From Bacteroidaceae bacterium (GTDB lineage Bacteria > Bacteroidota > Bacteroidia > Bacteroidales > Bacteroidaceae): 62,990 nucleotides of DNA. Position 1 is the stretch's first letter; every line of letters starts with the position of its first letter. Below the pieces are notes generated by a model. The model did no database searches, was not told the DNA's origin, and saw only the letters and a program-made list of their open reading frames with translations. A program made the translations under genes and the position numbers. Below, in pieces: positions 1 to 9,557 of the stretch. The DNA lies in assembly GCA_017464815.1 (NCBI GenBank), contig JAFTYI010000042.1, positions 1-62,990 of the forward strand, written 5' to 3'.

Positions 1-27
1 CGTACCTTATATTAATAATAATCATAC

Positions 28-285
28 GGATGGCCGGAATCCTTCTTTTGGGGACGGACAGTCCACGATGTCCTGATCGGGCATCCGGTGGCAGCCCGAA
101 TGAACAGCTGATGGCAGTCGGGACGGCCAGTTTGCGGCTGTCCGAGTGAACAGTTTGTGTTACTCCAGGTGGATAACTAACAGCTACCTCAAGTGAATGA
201 CTTGCGGCTACCCCAAATGGATAACTTGCGGCTACCCCAAATGGATAACTTACGGCTTGACAAGTGGATAATAGTTCACTTGAAT
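28..285. repeat. Degenerate 24-bp tandem array
   Basis: About eleven head-to-tail units of 22-24 bp fill most of the gap before purB. The best preserved units lie at 170-193, 194-217, 218-241 and 242-264, with the core TGGATAACTTGCGGCTACCC. Units further left are progressively diverged but keep the spacing. A short open frame crosses the array and would encode a repeated NLRLPQMD peptide; it is better read as a by-product of the 24-bp (8-codon) period than as a gene. The rest of the 450 bases before purB holds only the purB promoter. Confidence 0.7.
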
Positions 286-417
286 AGCCTCAAAATGTTC
301 GCTTGGGAAGGAATAAATTGTTCGTTTTTTTTGCTTTATTTTGGTGAATGGGAAGTTTTGTTTGGCCGGCCTCGAAAAAAATGTATTATGGGGGGTGGTT
401 AATTCAATAAAAAGCAG

Positions 418-425
418 TACTTTTG
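418..425 (+). promoter_or_regulatory. Promoter -7 element for purB
   Basis: TACTTTTG matches the Bacteroidota -7 consensus TAnnTTTG and lies 25 nt before the purB ATG. No clear TTTG is seen at the -33 position. Confidence 0.55.
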
Positions 426-450
426 CAGCCTGATAATTATCTTAGAATTT

Positions 451-1797
451 ATGGAGCTCAATATTCTTACGGCCGTATCGCCGATTGATGGCCGATATAG
501 AGGGAAGGCGGGAGCCTTGGCCGCTTATTTTTCGGAGTATGCACTCATCAAGTATAGGGTGCAGGTGGAGATTGAATATTTCATCACTCTTTGTGAATTG
601 CCGTTGCCGCAGTTGGAGGGTTTTCCGACTGGGATGTTTGATGCGTTGCGCAATATTTACCGGAATTTTTCGGAGGCTGATGCGGCGCGTATCAAGGAGA
701 TTGAGGGGGTGACGAACCACGACGTGAAGGCTGTGGAGTATTTCATCAAGGAGCAGTTCGACAAGTTGGGCGGACTGGATGCGTACAAGGAGTTTATCCA
801 CTTCGGACTGACTTCGCAGGACATAAACAACACGTCGGTGCCGCTTTCTGTCAAGGAGGCTCTGAATGACGTGTACTATCCGCTGATGGATGAACTGGTT
901 GCCCAGTTGAAGGCGTATGCCGAGGAGTGGAAGGAGATTCCCATGTTGGCCAAGACGCACGGACAGCCTGCATCGCCGACGCGCTTGGGCAAGGAGGTGA
1001 TGGTGTTTGTCTATCGGTTGGAGCGGCAGTTGGCTGTGTTGAAGGCGTGTCCGCTGACGGCGAAGTTTGGTGGTGCCACGGGTAACTACAATGCTCATCA
1101 TGTGGCTTATCCGCAGTATGACTGGAAGGCGTTCGGCAACAGGTTTGTTGCTGAGAAGCTGGGGCTGGAGCGTGAGGAGTATACGACGCAGATTTCGAAT
1201 TACGACAATCTGGGTGCCATTTTCGACACGATGAAGCGCATCAACACCATCATGATTGACATGAACCGCGACTTCTGGCAGTATATCTCCATGGAGTACT
1301 TCAAGCAGAAAATCAAGGCTGGCGAAGTGGGCTCGAGTGCGATGCCTCACAAGGTGAATCCGATTGACTTTGAGAACTCTGAGGGAAACCTGGGCGTGGC
1401 CAACACGTTGCTGGAGCATCTGGCTTCGAAGTTGCCCGTTTCGCGTCTGCAGCGCGACTTGACGGACTCGACTGTGCTGCGTAACGTGGGTGTGCCGTTC
1501 GGCCATATCGTGATTGCTGTGCAGAGTTCGCTGAAGGGCTTGCGCAAGTTGTTGCTGAACGAGCCGGCCATCTATCGCGACTTGGACAATTGCTGGAGTG
1601 TGGTGGCTGAAGCCATTCAGACGATTTTGCGCCGCGAGGCTTATCCTAACCCGTATGAGGCGCTGAAGGCGCTGACCCGTACGAACCAAGCGATTACTGA
1701 AGAGTCAATAAAGACGTTTATTGAAGAACTAAATGTCGGCGAAGATGTTAAGAAGGAATTGAGGGTGATAACGCCGCGTACCTACACTGGTGTGTGA
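451..1797 (+). CDS. purB: Adenylosuccinate lyase
   Basis: A cytoplasmic enzyme of purine synthesis that makes two fumarate-releasing cleavages: SAICAR to AICAR, and adenylosuccinate to AMP. At 448 aa it has the usual length. The fumarate lyase superfamily signature GSSAMPHKVNP lies at about residues 294-304; its mobile loop carries the catalytic serine (S295/S296). The conserved THGQPASPT segment has the general-acid histidine candidate H170. The ATG at 451 follows a TACTTTTG promoter element at close range. The next gene starts 94 bases downstream on the same strand, with no strong terminator between. Identity is secure from the motifs and full-length match to the family pattern. Confidence 0.96.
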   Translation: MELNILTAVSPIDGRYRGKAGALAAYFSEYALIKYRVQVEIEYFITLCELPLPQLEGFPTGMFDALRNIYRNFSEADAARIKEIEGVTNHDVKAVEYFIKEQFDKLGGLDAYKEFIHFGLTSQDINNTSVPLSVKEALNDVYYPLMDELVAQLKAYAEEWKEIPMLAKTHGQPASPTRLGKEVMVFVYRLERQLAVLKACPLTAKFGGATGNYNAHHVAYPQYDWKAFGNRFVAEKLGLEREEYTTQISNYDNLGAIFDTMKRINTIMIDMNRDFWQYISMEYFKQKIKAGEVGSSAMPHKVNPIDFENSEGNLGVANTLLEHLASKLPVSRLQRDLTDSTVLRNVGVPFGHIVIAVQSSLKGLRKLLLNEPAIYRDLDNCWSVVAEAIQTILRREAYPNPYEALKALTRTNQAITEESIKTFIEELNVGEDVKKELRVITPRTYTGV

Positions 1798-1891
1798 TGG
1801 TGTCTTTCTCCCCCCCAAAAAAAAGAAAGAACTTAAATGAAAAGCCCGCGAGGGCTAACGTAAAAAATATTATTATTAAAGTAAAAGAGAT

Positions 1892-3259
1892 ATGATGACA
1901 GACAATGAAAAATGGCGCAATGGATCTGATGAGAATCAGGAAAGCGCGAATGGTTACAACAGAACGTATAACCGTGAGAACCGTTTTAACAGCTACAACA
2001 ATTACGACCGTGAGGAGGGTGGTGTCCAGCGCTCTTTCCGTCCCAGTGGTTATGGAAGCCGCATGGGCGGTGGTGCAAGCAATCGTGCGGAGCGTCCGCA
2101 GCGTCCTCGCTTTACCCGTTCTTCAGAGAATGCCGGTGGAGAACATCGTCCCCGTTTTACCCGTGTGAATGATCGTGCAGAGGGTGGCTATGCTCCTCGC
2201 TACTCACGTCCGCAACGTCCGTATGAGGGTCGTCAGGATGGTGGTGAGGGACGTCCGTTCCGCCCTTCTTCCTATAACAGCGGCCGCCCTTCTTATGGTG
2301 GTGCTCAGCCTCGTCCCCGTTATACCAACAATGGTTATGAGAATGGCGAATCTTGGCATGGCAATGCAGGTGGTGGCTACGGACAGGGTCGTCCGCAGCG
2401 TCGTCCGGGAGGTTACAACAATGGTGGTGGCCGTCCCCAACAGGGTGGTGGTATGCGTCGGCGTACGCCCGGCTACAACCCCAATGCCAAATATAGCAAG
2501 AAGAAGCAGATTGAATACAAGGAGATTCTGGCCGATCCGAACGAACCAATCCGCTTGAACAAGTATCTGGCCAATGCCGGCATCTGCTCGCGTCGCGAGG
2601 CTGATGAGTTCATCACAGCAGGCGTTGTGACGGTAAATGGTGAGGTCGTTACCGAATTGGGAACTAAGGTGAAACGCTCGGATGTCATCAAGTTCCACGA
2701 TCAGCAGGTGAACGCCGAACGCAAGGTGTACATCCTGTTGAACAAACCGAAGGACTGTGTGACAACGTCGGATGATCCGCAGGAGCGCAAGACCGTTATG
2801 GACTTGGTGAAGGGCGCTTGTGCCGAGCGCATCTATCCCGTTGGCCGATTGGACCGTAACACGACTGGTGTGTTGCTGTTGACCAACGATGGCGACTTGG
2901 CCTCTAAGTTGACACATCCTAAGTTCCTGAAGAAGAAGATTTACCATGTCTTCTGCGACAAGAATGTGACCAAGGCCGACCTCGACCAGATTGCAGCCGG
3001 CATCACGTTGGAGGACGGTGAAATTCATGCTGATGCCATCAGCTATGCCCATGAAACGGACAAGAAGCAGGTGGGCATCGAAATCCATTCAGGCAAAAAC
3101 CGCATTGTGCGCCGTATATTCGAGTCGTTGGGTTACAAGGTGACCAAGCTCGACCGTGTGTCATTTGCGGGATTGACCAAGAAGGGTGTCCGTCGTGGCG
3201 ACTGGCGCTTCTTGACCGAGGCCGAAGTGAACATGCTGCGAATGGGTGCATTTGCATAA
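1892..3259 (+). CDS. RluB/RsuA-family rRNA pseudouridine synthase with long RG-rich N-terminus
   Basis: Converts a specific uridine of rRNA to pseudouridine. Residues 1 to about 205 are low complexity, rich in Arg, Gly, Tyr, Asn and Pro, with repeated RPRFTR- and GRPQRRPGG-like segments. An S4 RNA-binding domain follows at about 219-275 (RLNKYLANAGICSRREAD), then the catalytic domain with GRLDRNTTGVLLLTNDG, where D321 is the predicted catalytic aspartate. Total length is 455 aa; E. coli RluB is roughly 290, so the extra length is the N-terminal tail. The tail resembles RG-rich disordered RNA-binding regions, and that role is inferred. A second ATG directly follows the first. asnS starts 32 bases downstream, probably in the same transcript. 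RluB versus RluE/RsuA specificity cannot be settled here. Confidence 0.9.
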   Translation: MMTDNEKWRNGSDENQESANGYNRTYNRENRFNSYNNYDREEGGVQRSFRPSGYGSRMGGGASNRAERPQRPRFTRSSENAGGEHRPRFTRVNDRAEGGYAPRYSRPQRPYEGRQDGGEGRPFRPSSYNSGRPSYGGAQPRPRYTNNGYENGESWHGNAGGGYGQGRPQRRPGGYNNGGGRPQQGGGMRRRTPGYNPNAKYSKKKQIEYKEILADPNEPIRLNKYLANAGICSRREADEFITAGVVTVNGEVVTELGTKVKRSDVIKFHDQQVNAERKVYILLNKPKDCVTTSDDPQERKTVMDLVKGACAERIYPVGRLDRNTTGVLLLTNDGDLASKLTHPKFLKKKIYHVFCDKNVTKADLDQIAAGITLEDGEIHADAISYAHETDKKQVGIEIHSGKNRIVRRIFESLGYKVTKLDRVSFAGLTKKGVRRGDWRFLTEAEVNMLRMGAFA

Positions 3260-3290
3260 AATGGAGTGAACTAAAGAGAGAAATGACAAT

Positions 3291-4694
3291 ATGGAAAAGA
3301 TTTGTAGAACAAAGATAGTTGACCTGTTGAAGCGTACCGACTTCGGCGCAATGGTCAATGTGAAAGGTTGGGTGCGCACCCGCCGTGGCAGCAAACAGGT
3401 GAACTTTGTTGCCTTGAACGACGGCTCGACCATCAACAACGTGCAGATAGTGGTGGACGTGGCCAACTTCGACGAGGAGATGCTGAAGCAGATTACCACC
3501 GGTGCCTGCTTGAGCGTGAATGGTGAATTGGTGGAGTCTGTCGGTTCCGGTCAGGCTGCTGAAATCCAGGCCCGCGAGATTGAGATATTGGGAACCTGCG
3601 ACAACACCTATCCGCTCCAGAAGAAGGGGCACTCCATGGAGTTCCTGCGCGAGATTGCCCACCTTCGTCCGCGTACCAACACGTTTGGCGCCGTGTACCG
3701 CATTCGTCACAACATGGCTATGGCCATCCATAACTTCTTCCACCAGAAGGGATTCTTCTACTTCAATGCCCCCATTATCACGGCGTCGGATTGTGAAGGT
3801 GCCGGTCAGATGTTCCAGGTGACCACGATGAATCTCTACGACCTGAAGAAGGACGAGAACGGCTCTATCATTTATGACGACGACTTCTTTGGCAAGCAGG
3901 CCAGCCTCACCGTGTCGGGCCAGTTGGAAGGCGAGTTGGCCGCTACGGCTATGGGCGCCATCTACACCTTTGGCCCCACGTTCCGTGCCGAGAATTCCAA
4001 TACTCCGCGCCACTTGGCCGAGTTCTGGATGGTTGAGCCGGAAGTGGCTTTTGCCGACTTGAAGGAGTTGATGGATTTGGAAGAAGAGTTCATCAAGTAT
4101 TGCGTCAACTGGGCACTTGAGAACTGCAAGGATGACTTGGAGTTCCTCAACAAGATGGTTGACAAGGGACTCATCGAGCGTCTTCAGAGCGTTGTGAAGG
4201 CCGACTTCGTGCGTTTGCCTTATACCGAGGGAATCAAGATTCTGGAAGAGGCCGTTGCCAAAGGCCGCAAGTTTGAGTTCCCCGTATACTGGGGATGCGA
4301 CTTGGCCAGCGAGCACGAGCGCTTCCTTGTGGAAGAGCATTTCCAGAAGCCCGTCATCATGACCGACTATCCCAAGGAAATCAAGGCCTTCTATATGAAA
4401 CAGAACGAGGATGGAAAGACCGTTCAGGGTACCGATGTGCTCTTCCCTCAGATTGGAGAAATCATTGGTGGAAGTGTGCGTGAAGAGAGTCACGACAAAC
4501 TGATGACACGCATCAACGAGCTGAACATCCCGATGAAGGACATGTGGTGGTATCTCGATACCCGCAAGTACGGAACCTGTCCTCATGCCGGCTTTGGCCT
4601 CGGTTTCGAGCGCTTGCTGTTGTTCGTTACGGGTATGACCAACATTCGCGACGTCATCCCCTTCCCGCGTACACCCCGCAACGCCGAATTCTAA
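3291..4694 (+). CDS. asnS: Asparaginyl-tRNA synthetase
   Basis: A class II aminoacyl-tRNA synthetase charging tRNA-Asn. At 467 aa it has the bacterial AsnRS length. The first ~100 residues form the OB-fold anticodon-binding domain ([23 protein letters not shown]). The class II core shows motif 2 ([21 protein letters not shown]) and motif 3 ([22 protein letters not shown] near the C-terminus). The ending DVIPFPRTP is typical of the AsnRS/AspRS group, and [11 protein letters not shown] favours Asn. It follows the pseudouridine synthase gene by 32 bases and ends just before a strong hairpin terminator. That would make purB, rluB-like and asnS one translation/purine housekeeping block. Confidence 0.95.
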   Translation: MEKICRTKIVDLLKRTDFGAMVNVKGWVRTRRGSKQVNFVALNDGSTINNVQIVVDVANFDEEMLKQITTGACLSVNGELVESVGSGQAAEIQAREIEILGTCDNTYPLQKKGHSMEFLREIAHLRPRTNTFGAVYRIRHNMAMAIHNFFHQKGFFYFNAPIITASDCEGAGQMFQVTTMNLYDLKKDENGSIIYDDDFFGKQASLTVSGQLEGELAATAMGAIYTFGPTFRAENSNTPRHLAEFWMVEPEVAFADLKELMDLEEEFIKYCVNWALENCKDDLEFLNKMVDKGLIERLQSVVKADFVRLPYTEGIKILEEAVAKGRKFEFPVYWGCDLASEHERFLVEEHFQKPVIMTDYPKEIKAFYMKQNEDGKTVQGTDVLFPQIGEIIGGSVREESHDKLMTRINELNIPMKDMWWYLDTRKYGTCPHAGFGLGFERLLLFVTGMTNIRDVIPFPRTPRNAEF

Positions 4695-4742
4695 AAAAAC
4701 GTCAAATTGCTTTGTCTGTGTGGCAAAGCAGGTCAAAAAGAG

Positions 4743-4784
4743 ACTCATTCTTCCTGTTTTGGCAGGGAGAATGAGTTTTTTTTG
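4743..4784 (+). terminator. Rho-independent terminator after asnS
   Basis: A 14-bp stem (4743-4756 with 4763-4776, one wobble) with a 6-base loop is followed by a run of T residues. It closes the purB-asnS block. Confidence 0.9.
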
Positions 4785-4812
4785 TGTTCAAGCAAAGAAA
4801 TCCTTAAAAAGA

Positions 4813-4844
4813 TTTGTGCTTTACTTAAAAAAAGAATAATTTTG
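4813..4844 (+). promoter_or_regulatory. Promoter for the small secreted protein
   Basis: TTTG at 4813-4816, a 20-base spacer and TAATTTTG at 4837-4844 match both halves of the Bacteroidota housekeeping consensus. The start codon lies 43 nt downstream. Confidence 0.75.
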
Positions 4845-4886
4845 TCTTGCCAAGAGAAGAACTATTAACTTAAAAACTTACCATTT

Positions 4887-5366
4887 ATGAAAAAAACATG
4901 TTTATTGACTTTGGTTGTGGCATTGCTCAGCATGTCGGCAACTGCAGCTTGGGGACAAAAGAAGGCCGACTTGGAAGGTATTTGGCAGATGCATTTCTAT
5001 GTTTCAGGCGCCCAGGGTTCTCCCAGTACGTTGCGTGCAGGAAACACGTTCAAGATTCTTTCGGAAGACGGACACATCACGAACTTTACAGTTATCCCCG
5101 GTAGGGGAGCCATCATCACGGGTGTAGGAACCTATAAGGTAAAAAACAATCTGCTCCGTGAAAGCATAAAGAAAAACATCCATTTGCCCATGCTCGACGG
5201 TCAGGACAATGATTTGCATTTCACACTCAGTGAGGATGGCAACATCATGTCAGTGAAATTCTTTGTGAAGGAAGACACCCAAGGCAATGTGATTGATGCG
5301 TGGCATTATGAGACATGGCGCCGTGTGGAGATGCCGGCCGAATATCCGCAGGATTTGGTAAGATGA
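4887..5366 (+). CDS. Small secreted protein, DUF4488/lipocalin-like
   Basis: A 159-residue exported protein with a signal peptide of about 23 residues ending in AAWGQ. The mature part begins DLEGIWQMHFY, the G-x-W start seen in lipocalin-like and DUF4488 proteins of Bacteroidales. It continues as short alternating strands (FKILSEDGHITNFTV, GVGTYKVKNNLLRESI, LHFTLSEDGNIMSVKFF), as expected for a small beta-barrel. There is no lipobox, so it is probably periplasmic. It is transcribed alone, between its own promoter and a hairpin terminator. Family assignment rests on the overall pattern; ligand and role are unknown. Confidence 0.75.
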   Translation: MKKTCLLTLVVALLSMSATAAWGQKKADLEGIWQMHFYVSGAQGSPSTLRAGNTFKILSEDGHITNFTVIPGRGAIITGVGTYKVKNNLLRESIKKNIHLPMLDGQDNDLHFTLSEDGNIMSVKFFVKEDTQGNVIDAWHYETWRRVEMPAEYPQDLVR

Positions 5367-5394
5367 TATCTAAGAAGATACAGACAAACACATA

Positions 5395-5440
5395 AAAGAG
5401 AGAATCCGTTGTTGAAAAACAATGGGGTTCTCTCTTTCCT
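5395..5440. terminator. Hairpin terminator
   Basis: An outer stem (5395-5407 with 5425-5437) is extended by an inner TTGTT/AACAA stem, giving a hairpin of about 18 bp. It lies after the small secreted gene. The T-tract is short. Confidence 0.7.
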
Positions 5441-5511
5441 ATGTCTTTGGGCGTTTGGATAGAGCGTCCGACGGAAGACAAAACACCTAACCTAAGAAAT
5501 ATAACAAGAAT

Positions 5512-6933
5512 ATGATGAGAAAAATAGCAATCCTTTTGACCGTAGCGTGTTGCGCGACAGCATGTACAAAGAAACAAGACGTGATGACCGAAGCATTTGC
5601 TCAAGCCGAAGCAATTGTGGCATCCATCAAACAACCCGTTTTCCCTGACAAGACGTTCCTGATTACCGATTTTGGAGCCGTGGAAGGTGACACAACCTCG
5701 TTGTACCACGAGAGCATAAACAAGGCTATCCGGGCGTGCCACGAGGCAGGTGGCGGTCGGGTTGTTGTGCCACAAGGTACGTTCTACACCGGTCCTGTCA
5801 CATTGTTGAGCAATGTAAACCTGCACATTGAGAAAGGGGCCACACTGAAGTTCTCGACCAATCCCACCGACTACTTCCCCGCCGTGCTCAGCCGTTGGGA
5901 AGGCATCGACTGCTACAATGCCCATCCGCTGATCTATGCTTATGAGGCCGACAACATCGCACTGACGGGTGAGGGAACCCTTGACGGGCAGGGCAGCCGC
6001 ACCGATTGGTGGTACATGAAGGGGGGCCGCTACACCGTGGAAGGTATGCCCGACCAGATTACCAGCGGAGGCCGTGCCCGCCTCTTCGGCGCAGCTGAGA
6101 ACGAACAGCCTGTGGAGGAGCGCGTGATGACCCCCGAAGACGCCCTTCGTCCGCCGTTTGTCAGCTTCATGAATTGCAACAGTGTGCTTATCGAGGGTGT
6201 CTACATCACCAACTCGCCCTTCTGGGTCATCCATCCCATTTTCTGTCAGGACCTGATTGTGCGTGGGGTGAGAATCAACAGCCACGGCCCCAACAACGAC
6301 GGTTGTGACCCCGAGTCGTGCAAAAATGTGCTGATTGAAGACTGTGTGTTCGACACTGGCGACGACTGCATCGCCATCAAGAGCGGGCGCAACAACGACG
6401 GCCGCAAGTGGAACATTCCCAGTGAGAACATCGTGGTGCGCCGTTGTCAGATGAAGGACGGTCACGGTGGTGTGGTCATTGGCAGTGAAATATCGGGTGG
6501 CTACCGCAATCTCTATGTGGAGGATTGCGAGATGGACAGCCCAAACCTGGACCGCATTGTGCGCATCAAGACCAATGCCTGCCGTGGCGGAATCATTGAA
6601 AACATTTTTGTGCGCAATGTCCGCGTGAACGAATGCAACGAGGCTGTCATGCGCATCAACCTGCTCTACGAGCCGGGCGAAGCCTGCAACGCAGCCTTCC
6701 CGCCCACGGTGCGCAATGTCTACTTGAGCAATGTCACCTCCCAGAAGAGCAAGTATGGCATCATCATCGACGGCTTCGAGGATAAGGCCAACGTTCGCGA
6801 CATCCACGTAGAGAACTGCGAATTCAACAACGTTCGCAAAGGAAGCACCCGCATTGCCGGTCTGACTGAGAACATCTGTTTCAATAACCTGAAAATAAAT
6901 GGCGAAGTTGTGACACTTTCGCCGGATAAGTAA
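5512..6933 (+). CDS. GH28 polygalacturonase-type lipoprotein
   Basis: A pectin-cleaving glycoside hydrolase of family 28, a right-handed parallel beta-helix that hydrolyses alpha-1,4-galacturonosyl or rhamnogalacturonan bonds by inversion. All four family signatures are present: NNDGCDP (N261, D263), TGDDCIAIKSG (D284, D285), GHGGVVIGSE (H318) and RIK (R351-K353). The N-terminus MMRKIAILLTVACCATAC is a lipoprotein signal with Cys18 as the likely lipidated residue, so the enzyme should sit on the outer membrane or in the periplasm. At 473 aa the length is normal for the family. A GH2 gene starts 35 bases downstream and is probably cotranscribed, which suggests a pectin side-chain pathway. Endo versus exo action cannot be told from sequence. 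Confidence 0.94.
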   Translation: MMRKIAILLTVACCATACTKKQDVMTEAFAQAEAIVASIKQPVFPDKTFLITDFGAVEGDTTSLYHESINKAIRACHEAGGGRVVVPQGTFYTGPVTLLSNVNLHIEKGATLKFSTNPTDYFPAVLSRWEGIDCYNAHPLIYAYEADNIALTGEGTLDGQGSRTDWWYMKGGRYTVEGMPDQITSGGRARLFGAAENEQPVEERVMTPEDALRPPFVSFMNCNSVLIEGVYITNSPFWVIHPIFCQDLIVRGVRINSHGPNNDGCDPESCKNVLIEDCVFDTGDDCIAIKSGRNNDGRKWNIPSENIVVRRCQMKDGHGGVVIGSEISGGYRNLYVEDCEMDSPNLDRIVRIKTNACRGGIIENIFVRNVRVNECNEAVMRINLLYEPGEACNAAFPPTVRNVYLSNVTSQKSKYGIIIDGFEDKANVRDIHVENCEFNNVRKGSTRIAGLTENICFNNLKINGEVVTLSPDK

Positions 6934-6968
6934 GAATTTACAAACTTAAAAAAATAGAGCGAACAAGC

Positions 6969-9365
6969 ATGAAAAGAATCTTTTTCTCTTTGGCAGCCCT
7001 GCTTTGGGGCTTTGCCCTCCACGCTTCCGCGGAAGGAAGACGTGTCGAGAGTTTCAATTACGGTTGGCGCTTTGTGCTGGAAAATGTGGCCGGCGCCGAG
7101 CAGCCGCAATTCGACGACAGCCAATGGCGCACGGTGAATGTGCCCCACGATTTCCAGATTGAGCAGCCATGGGTGGCTCCCGATGCCAGCGAACGGGCCG
7201 ATAACAGCGACCCGGGTGCCAACATCCGCAGCCGTCTCAGCAGCCGTGGATTCAAGGAAATGGGCATTGGTTGGTATCGCAAGACCTTTACTCCTGACGC
7301 TAGTTGGAAGGGAAAGCGTGTTGTGTTGGATTTTGAAGGCATCATGTACGTCGGCGACGTTTATTTGAACGGCCAGCTCGTTGGTGGCACCGACTATGGT
7401 TATGTCGGTTTCGAGATTGACGTGACCAATCTGTTGAAGTACGGCCAACCGAACGTCCTGGCCGTGAAGGCCGACACCCGCGAGCCTAACAACTCCCGCT
7501 GGTACACGGGTGGCGGACTCTTCCGCAATGTGAATCTTCTCATCACCGATTCCAAGTACTACCTAATGCGTCATCCCCTCTATATCACCACACCGCAAGT
7601 GTCGGAGCAAGAGGCTACCGTAAGCGTTCAGATTGAGGTCGCCTCCCGGGAGCGTCACCCCATCAAGGCCGAGGTGGTAATCACTGACGCAGCAGGCAAT
7701 GAGGTGGCCCGTCAGACCGAAGAATTGAAGCGTCGTCAACCTACTTACGAATACCAGTTGAAGGACATCAAGTTGCAGAACCCCAAGTTGTGGGATTGCG
7801 ATAATCCTCATCTTTACAGTGTTACCGTTTCTCTGCTTCGCCCGAATGGCGAAGTGGCCGATCAGGTGACAGAGCGCTTCGGTGTGCGCACAGTTGAGTT
7901 CTCTCCCGAATACGGAATGAAACTCAATGGCAAGAAAGTCCTTCTGAAGGGAATCGCCAACCACCACTCTTTGGGCGCTCTTGGTGCCGCCGCCTATCCG
8001 CGTGCCATCGAAAAGCGCATCCAGCTCCTCAAGGAGTTTGGTGTGAACCACATCCGCACTTCGCATAACCCCTATAGCGAGGACTTCATGGACCTGTGCG
8101 ACCAGTATGGTATCCTTGTCGTTGACGAACTCTATGACAAGTGGCTCGACCAGTACTGTGGCGGACGTGCCCCCTGGGCTTTGCTTTGGCAGAAGGATAT
8201 CCCCGAGTGGATCAAGCGCGACCGTAACCATCCTTCCGTGGTGTTCTGGAGTCTGGGTAACGAGCTTCAGACCTATTGGCACCTGCCTCATGCCGACTGG
8301 GGCGTAACCCCTTATCGTATGCAGCGCGAACTGTTGAAGCGTTACGACGACACCCGTCTTATCACCGTGGCCATGCATCCGCGCGGCCGTCACATGGACA
8401 CCGATTCGTTGCCCGCCCCACTGGTTCACGAAACAGACATTGCTTCCTACAACTATCGCTACATGTACTTCCCCGGCGATTCAAAGAACTTCCCCCACAT
8501 GATGTTCTACCAGAGCGAGGCCAACACCAGCAACATGGGCCCCAACTACTTTGAAATGGATCTCGACAAGGTTATCGGTCTGGCTTACTGGGGACAGATT
8601 GACTACTTGGGCGAGAGTGGCGGATGGCCTGCCAAGGGATGGGCACAGGGTGTGTTCGACATCTCTCTCCAACCCAAGCCCATCGCCTATTTCCTGAAGA
8701 GCTTCTTCAGTGACGAACCGTTGGTACACATCGGTATTGTCGAAAGCGAAGAAGACCGCATGTGGAACGGTGTGCAGACGGGTGTGGCCCGCATGAACGA
8801 CCATTGGAACCACAAGGCTGACGAAGAACTCTCGCTCTTCACCTATACCAATGCCGACGAAGTGGAGCTGGTGATGAACGGCAAGAGCCTCGGAAAAAAA
8901 CAGAACACGGATGGCCGCGACCGCAACCGCATCCGTTGGAACAAGGTGAAGTATGCTCCCGGTTATCTGGAAGCACGAGCCTATAAGGATGGCAAGGTCA
9001 TTGCCCGTCACCGTATCGAGACAACCGGCAAGGTGAAGAAACTTATCGTTGAACCCGACAACAGCAATTGGAAGGCTGACGGACAGGACCTCCAGCACCT
9101 GCGCATCTACGCCGTTGACAGCAAGGGCCGCCGTGTGCCCGATGTAAACAGCCATCTCCGTTTCCGTGTGGAAGGTGACGCTTCCATTGTGGCTGTAGAT
9201 AATGGAAACATTGTTTCCCACGAACTCCATGCTGTGCCCGAGCGTGACCTCTTCCATGGTTCGGCTCTCGTTATCCTCCGTGCCGGTCAGTCTCCCAGTG
9301 AGATAACCCTCATTACAGAGTGCGACGACTTCAAGACTGTGAAGACGAAGTTGCAGACGAAGTAA
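6969..9365 (+). CDS. GH2 beta-galactosidase/beta-glucuronidase-type enzyme
   Basis: A retaining glycoside hydrolase of family 2 (798 aa) with a signal peptide ending near ALHASAEG, so periplasmic or exported. Domain order is: jelly-roll sugar-binding domain (about 25-195), Ig-like domain (about 200-305), TIM barrel (about 310-590), then a DUF4982-like Ig domain (about 625-690) and a C-terminal beta domain. The barrel contains the GH2 segment IRTSHNPYSEDFMDLCDQYG and the acid/base glutamate in WSLGNE (E432). The predicted nucleophile is E517 in FYQSEANTS. Pairing with the GH28 gene fits removal of galactose or glucuronate side groups from pectin. Substrate is inferred from the neighbour, not shown. 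Confidence 0.93.
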   Translation: MKRIFFSLAALLWGFALHASAEGRRVESFNYGWRFVLENVAGAEQPQFDDSQWRTVNVPHDFQIEQPWVAPDASERADNSDPGANIRSRLSSRGFKEMGIGWYRKTFTPDASWKGKRVVLDFEGIMYVGDVYLNGQLVGGTDYGYVGFEIDVTNLLKYGQPNVLAVKADTREPNNSRWYTGGGLFRNVNLLITDSKYYLMRHPLYITTPQVSEQEATVSVQIEVASRERHPIKAEVVITDAAGNEVARQTEELKRRQPTYEYQLKDIKLQNPKLWDCDNPHLYSVTVSLLRPNGEVADQVTERFGVRTVEFSPEYGMKLNGKKVLLKGIANHHSLGALGAAAYPRAIEKRIQLLKEFGVNHIRTSHNPYSEDFMDLCDQYGILVVDELYDKWLDQYCGGRAPWALLWQKDIPEWIKRDRNHPSVVFWSLGNELQTYWHLPHADWGVTPYRMQRELLKRYDDTRLITVAMHPRGRHMDTDSLPAPLVHETDIASYNYRYMYFPGDSKNFPHMMFYQSEANTSNMGPNYFEMDLDKVIGLAYWGQIDYLGESGGWPAKGWAQGVFDISLQPKPIAYFLKSFFSDEPLVHIGIVESEEDRMWNGVQTGVARMNDHWNHKADEELSLFTYTNADEVELVMNGKSLGKKQNTDGRDRNRIRWNKVKYAPGYLEARAYKDGKVIARHRIETTGKVKKLIVEPDNSNWKADGQDLQHLRIYAVDSKGRRVPDVNSHLRFRVEGDASIVAVDNGNIVSHELHAVPERDLFHGSALVILRAGQSPSEITLITECDDFKTVKTKLQTK

Positions 9366-9426
9366 TTAGAATTAGGCGCGGATTGCGCGGATAATTATAA
9401 AATACCTATGCCTTAGCCCACTGACG

Positions 9427-9531
9427 GTCTCTGTCATTCTGAACGTAGTGAAGAATCTGTATTCACAAGCAAAAGTTGTTATGCTGACGTTTCCAGATTC
9501 TTCGTCCTATCGTCCTCAGAATGACAGAGAC
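9427..9531. repeat. Palindromic dispersed repeat, core only
   Basis: Inverted halves GTCTCTGTCATTCTGA (9427-9442) and its complement (9516-9531), with inner GAAGAATCTG/CAGATTC arms. It shares the core of the elements at 38939, 58165 and 62853 but lacks their outer ends. A fragment of the second palindromic family (GCGCGGATTGCGCGGAT) lies just before it near 9376. Confidence 0.75.
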
Positions 9532-9557
9532 GGTATAGTGAAATAAAGAAGCACATC

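Noticed and set aside
193-402. Short open frame encoding NLRLPQMD repeats
   Set aside because: It is produced by the 24-bp repeat (8 codons per unit), runs into unrelated sequence, and has no promoter or family resemblance.
442-1689. Long minus-strand frame opposite purB
   Set aside because: It is fully antisense to a well-supported gene and its composition (His/Arg/Leu-rich) is that of a reverse-frame shadow. The same applies to long frames at 3039-4748, 5245-6807, 17975-19036 and 41764-43557.
5512-9365. Complete polysaccharide utilisation locus around the GH28/GH2 genes
   Set aside because: No SusC/SusD pair or hybrid two-component regulator lies next to them; the SusCD operon is about 39 kb away and carries no glycosidase.
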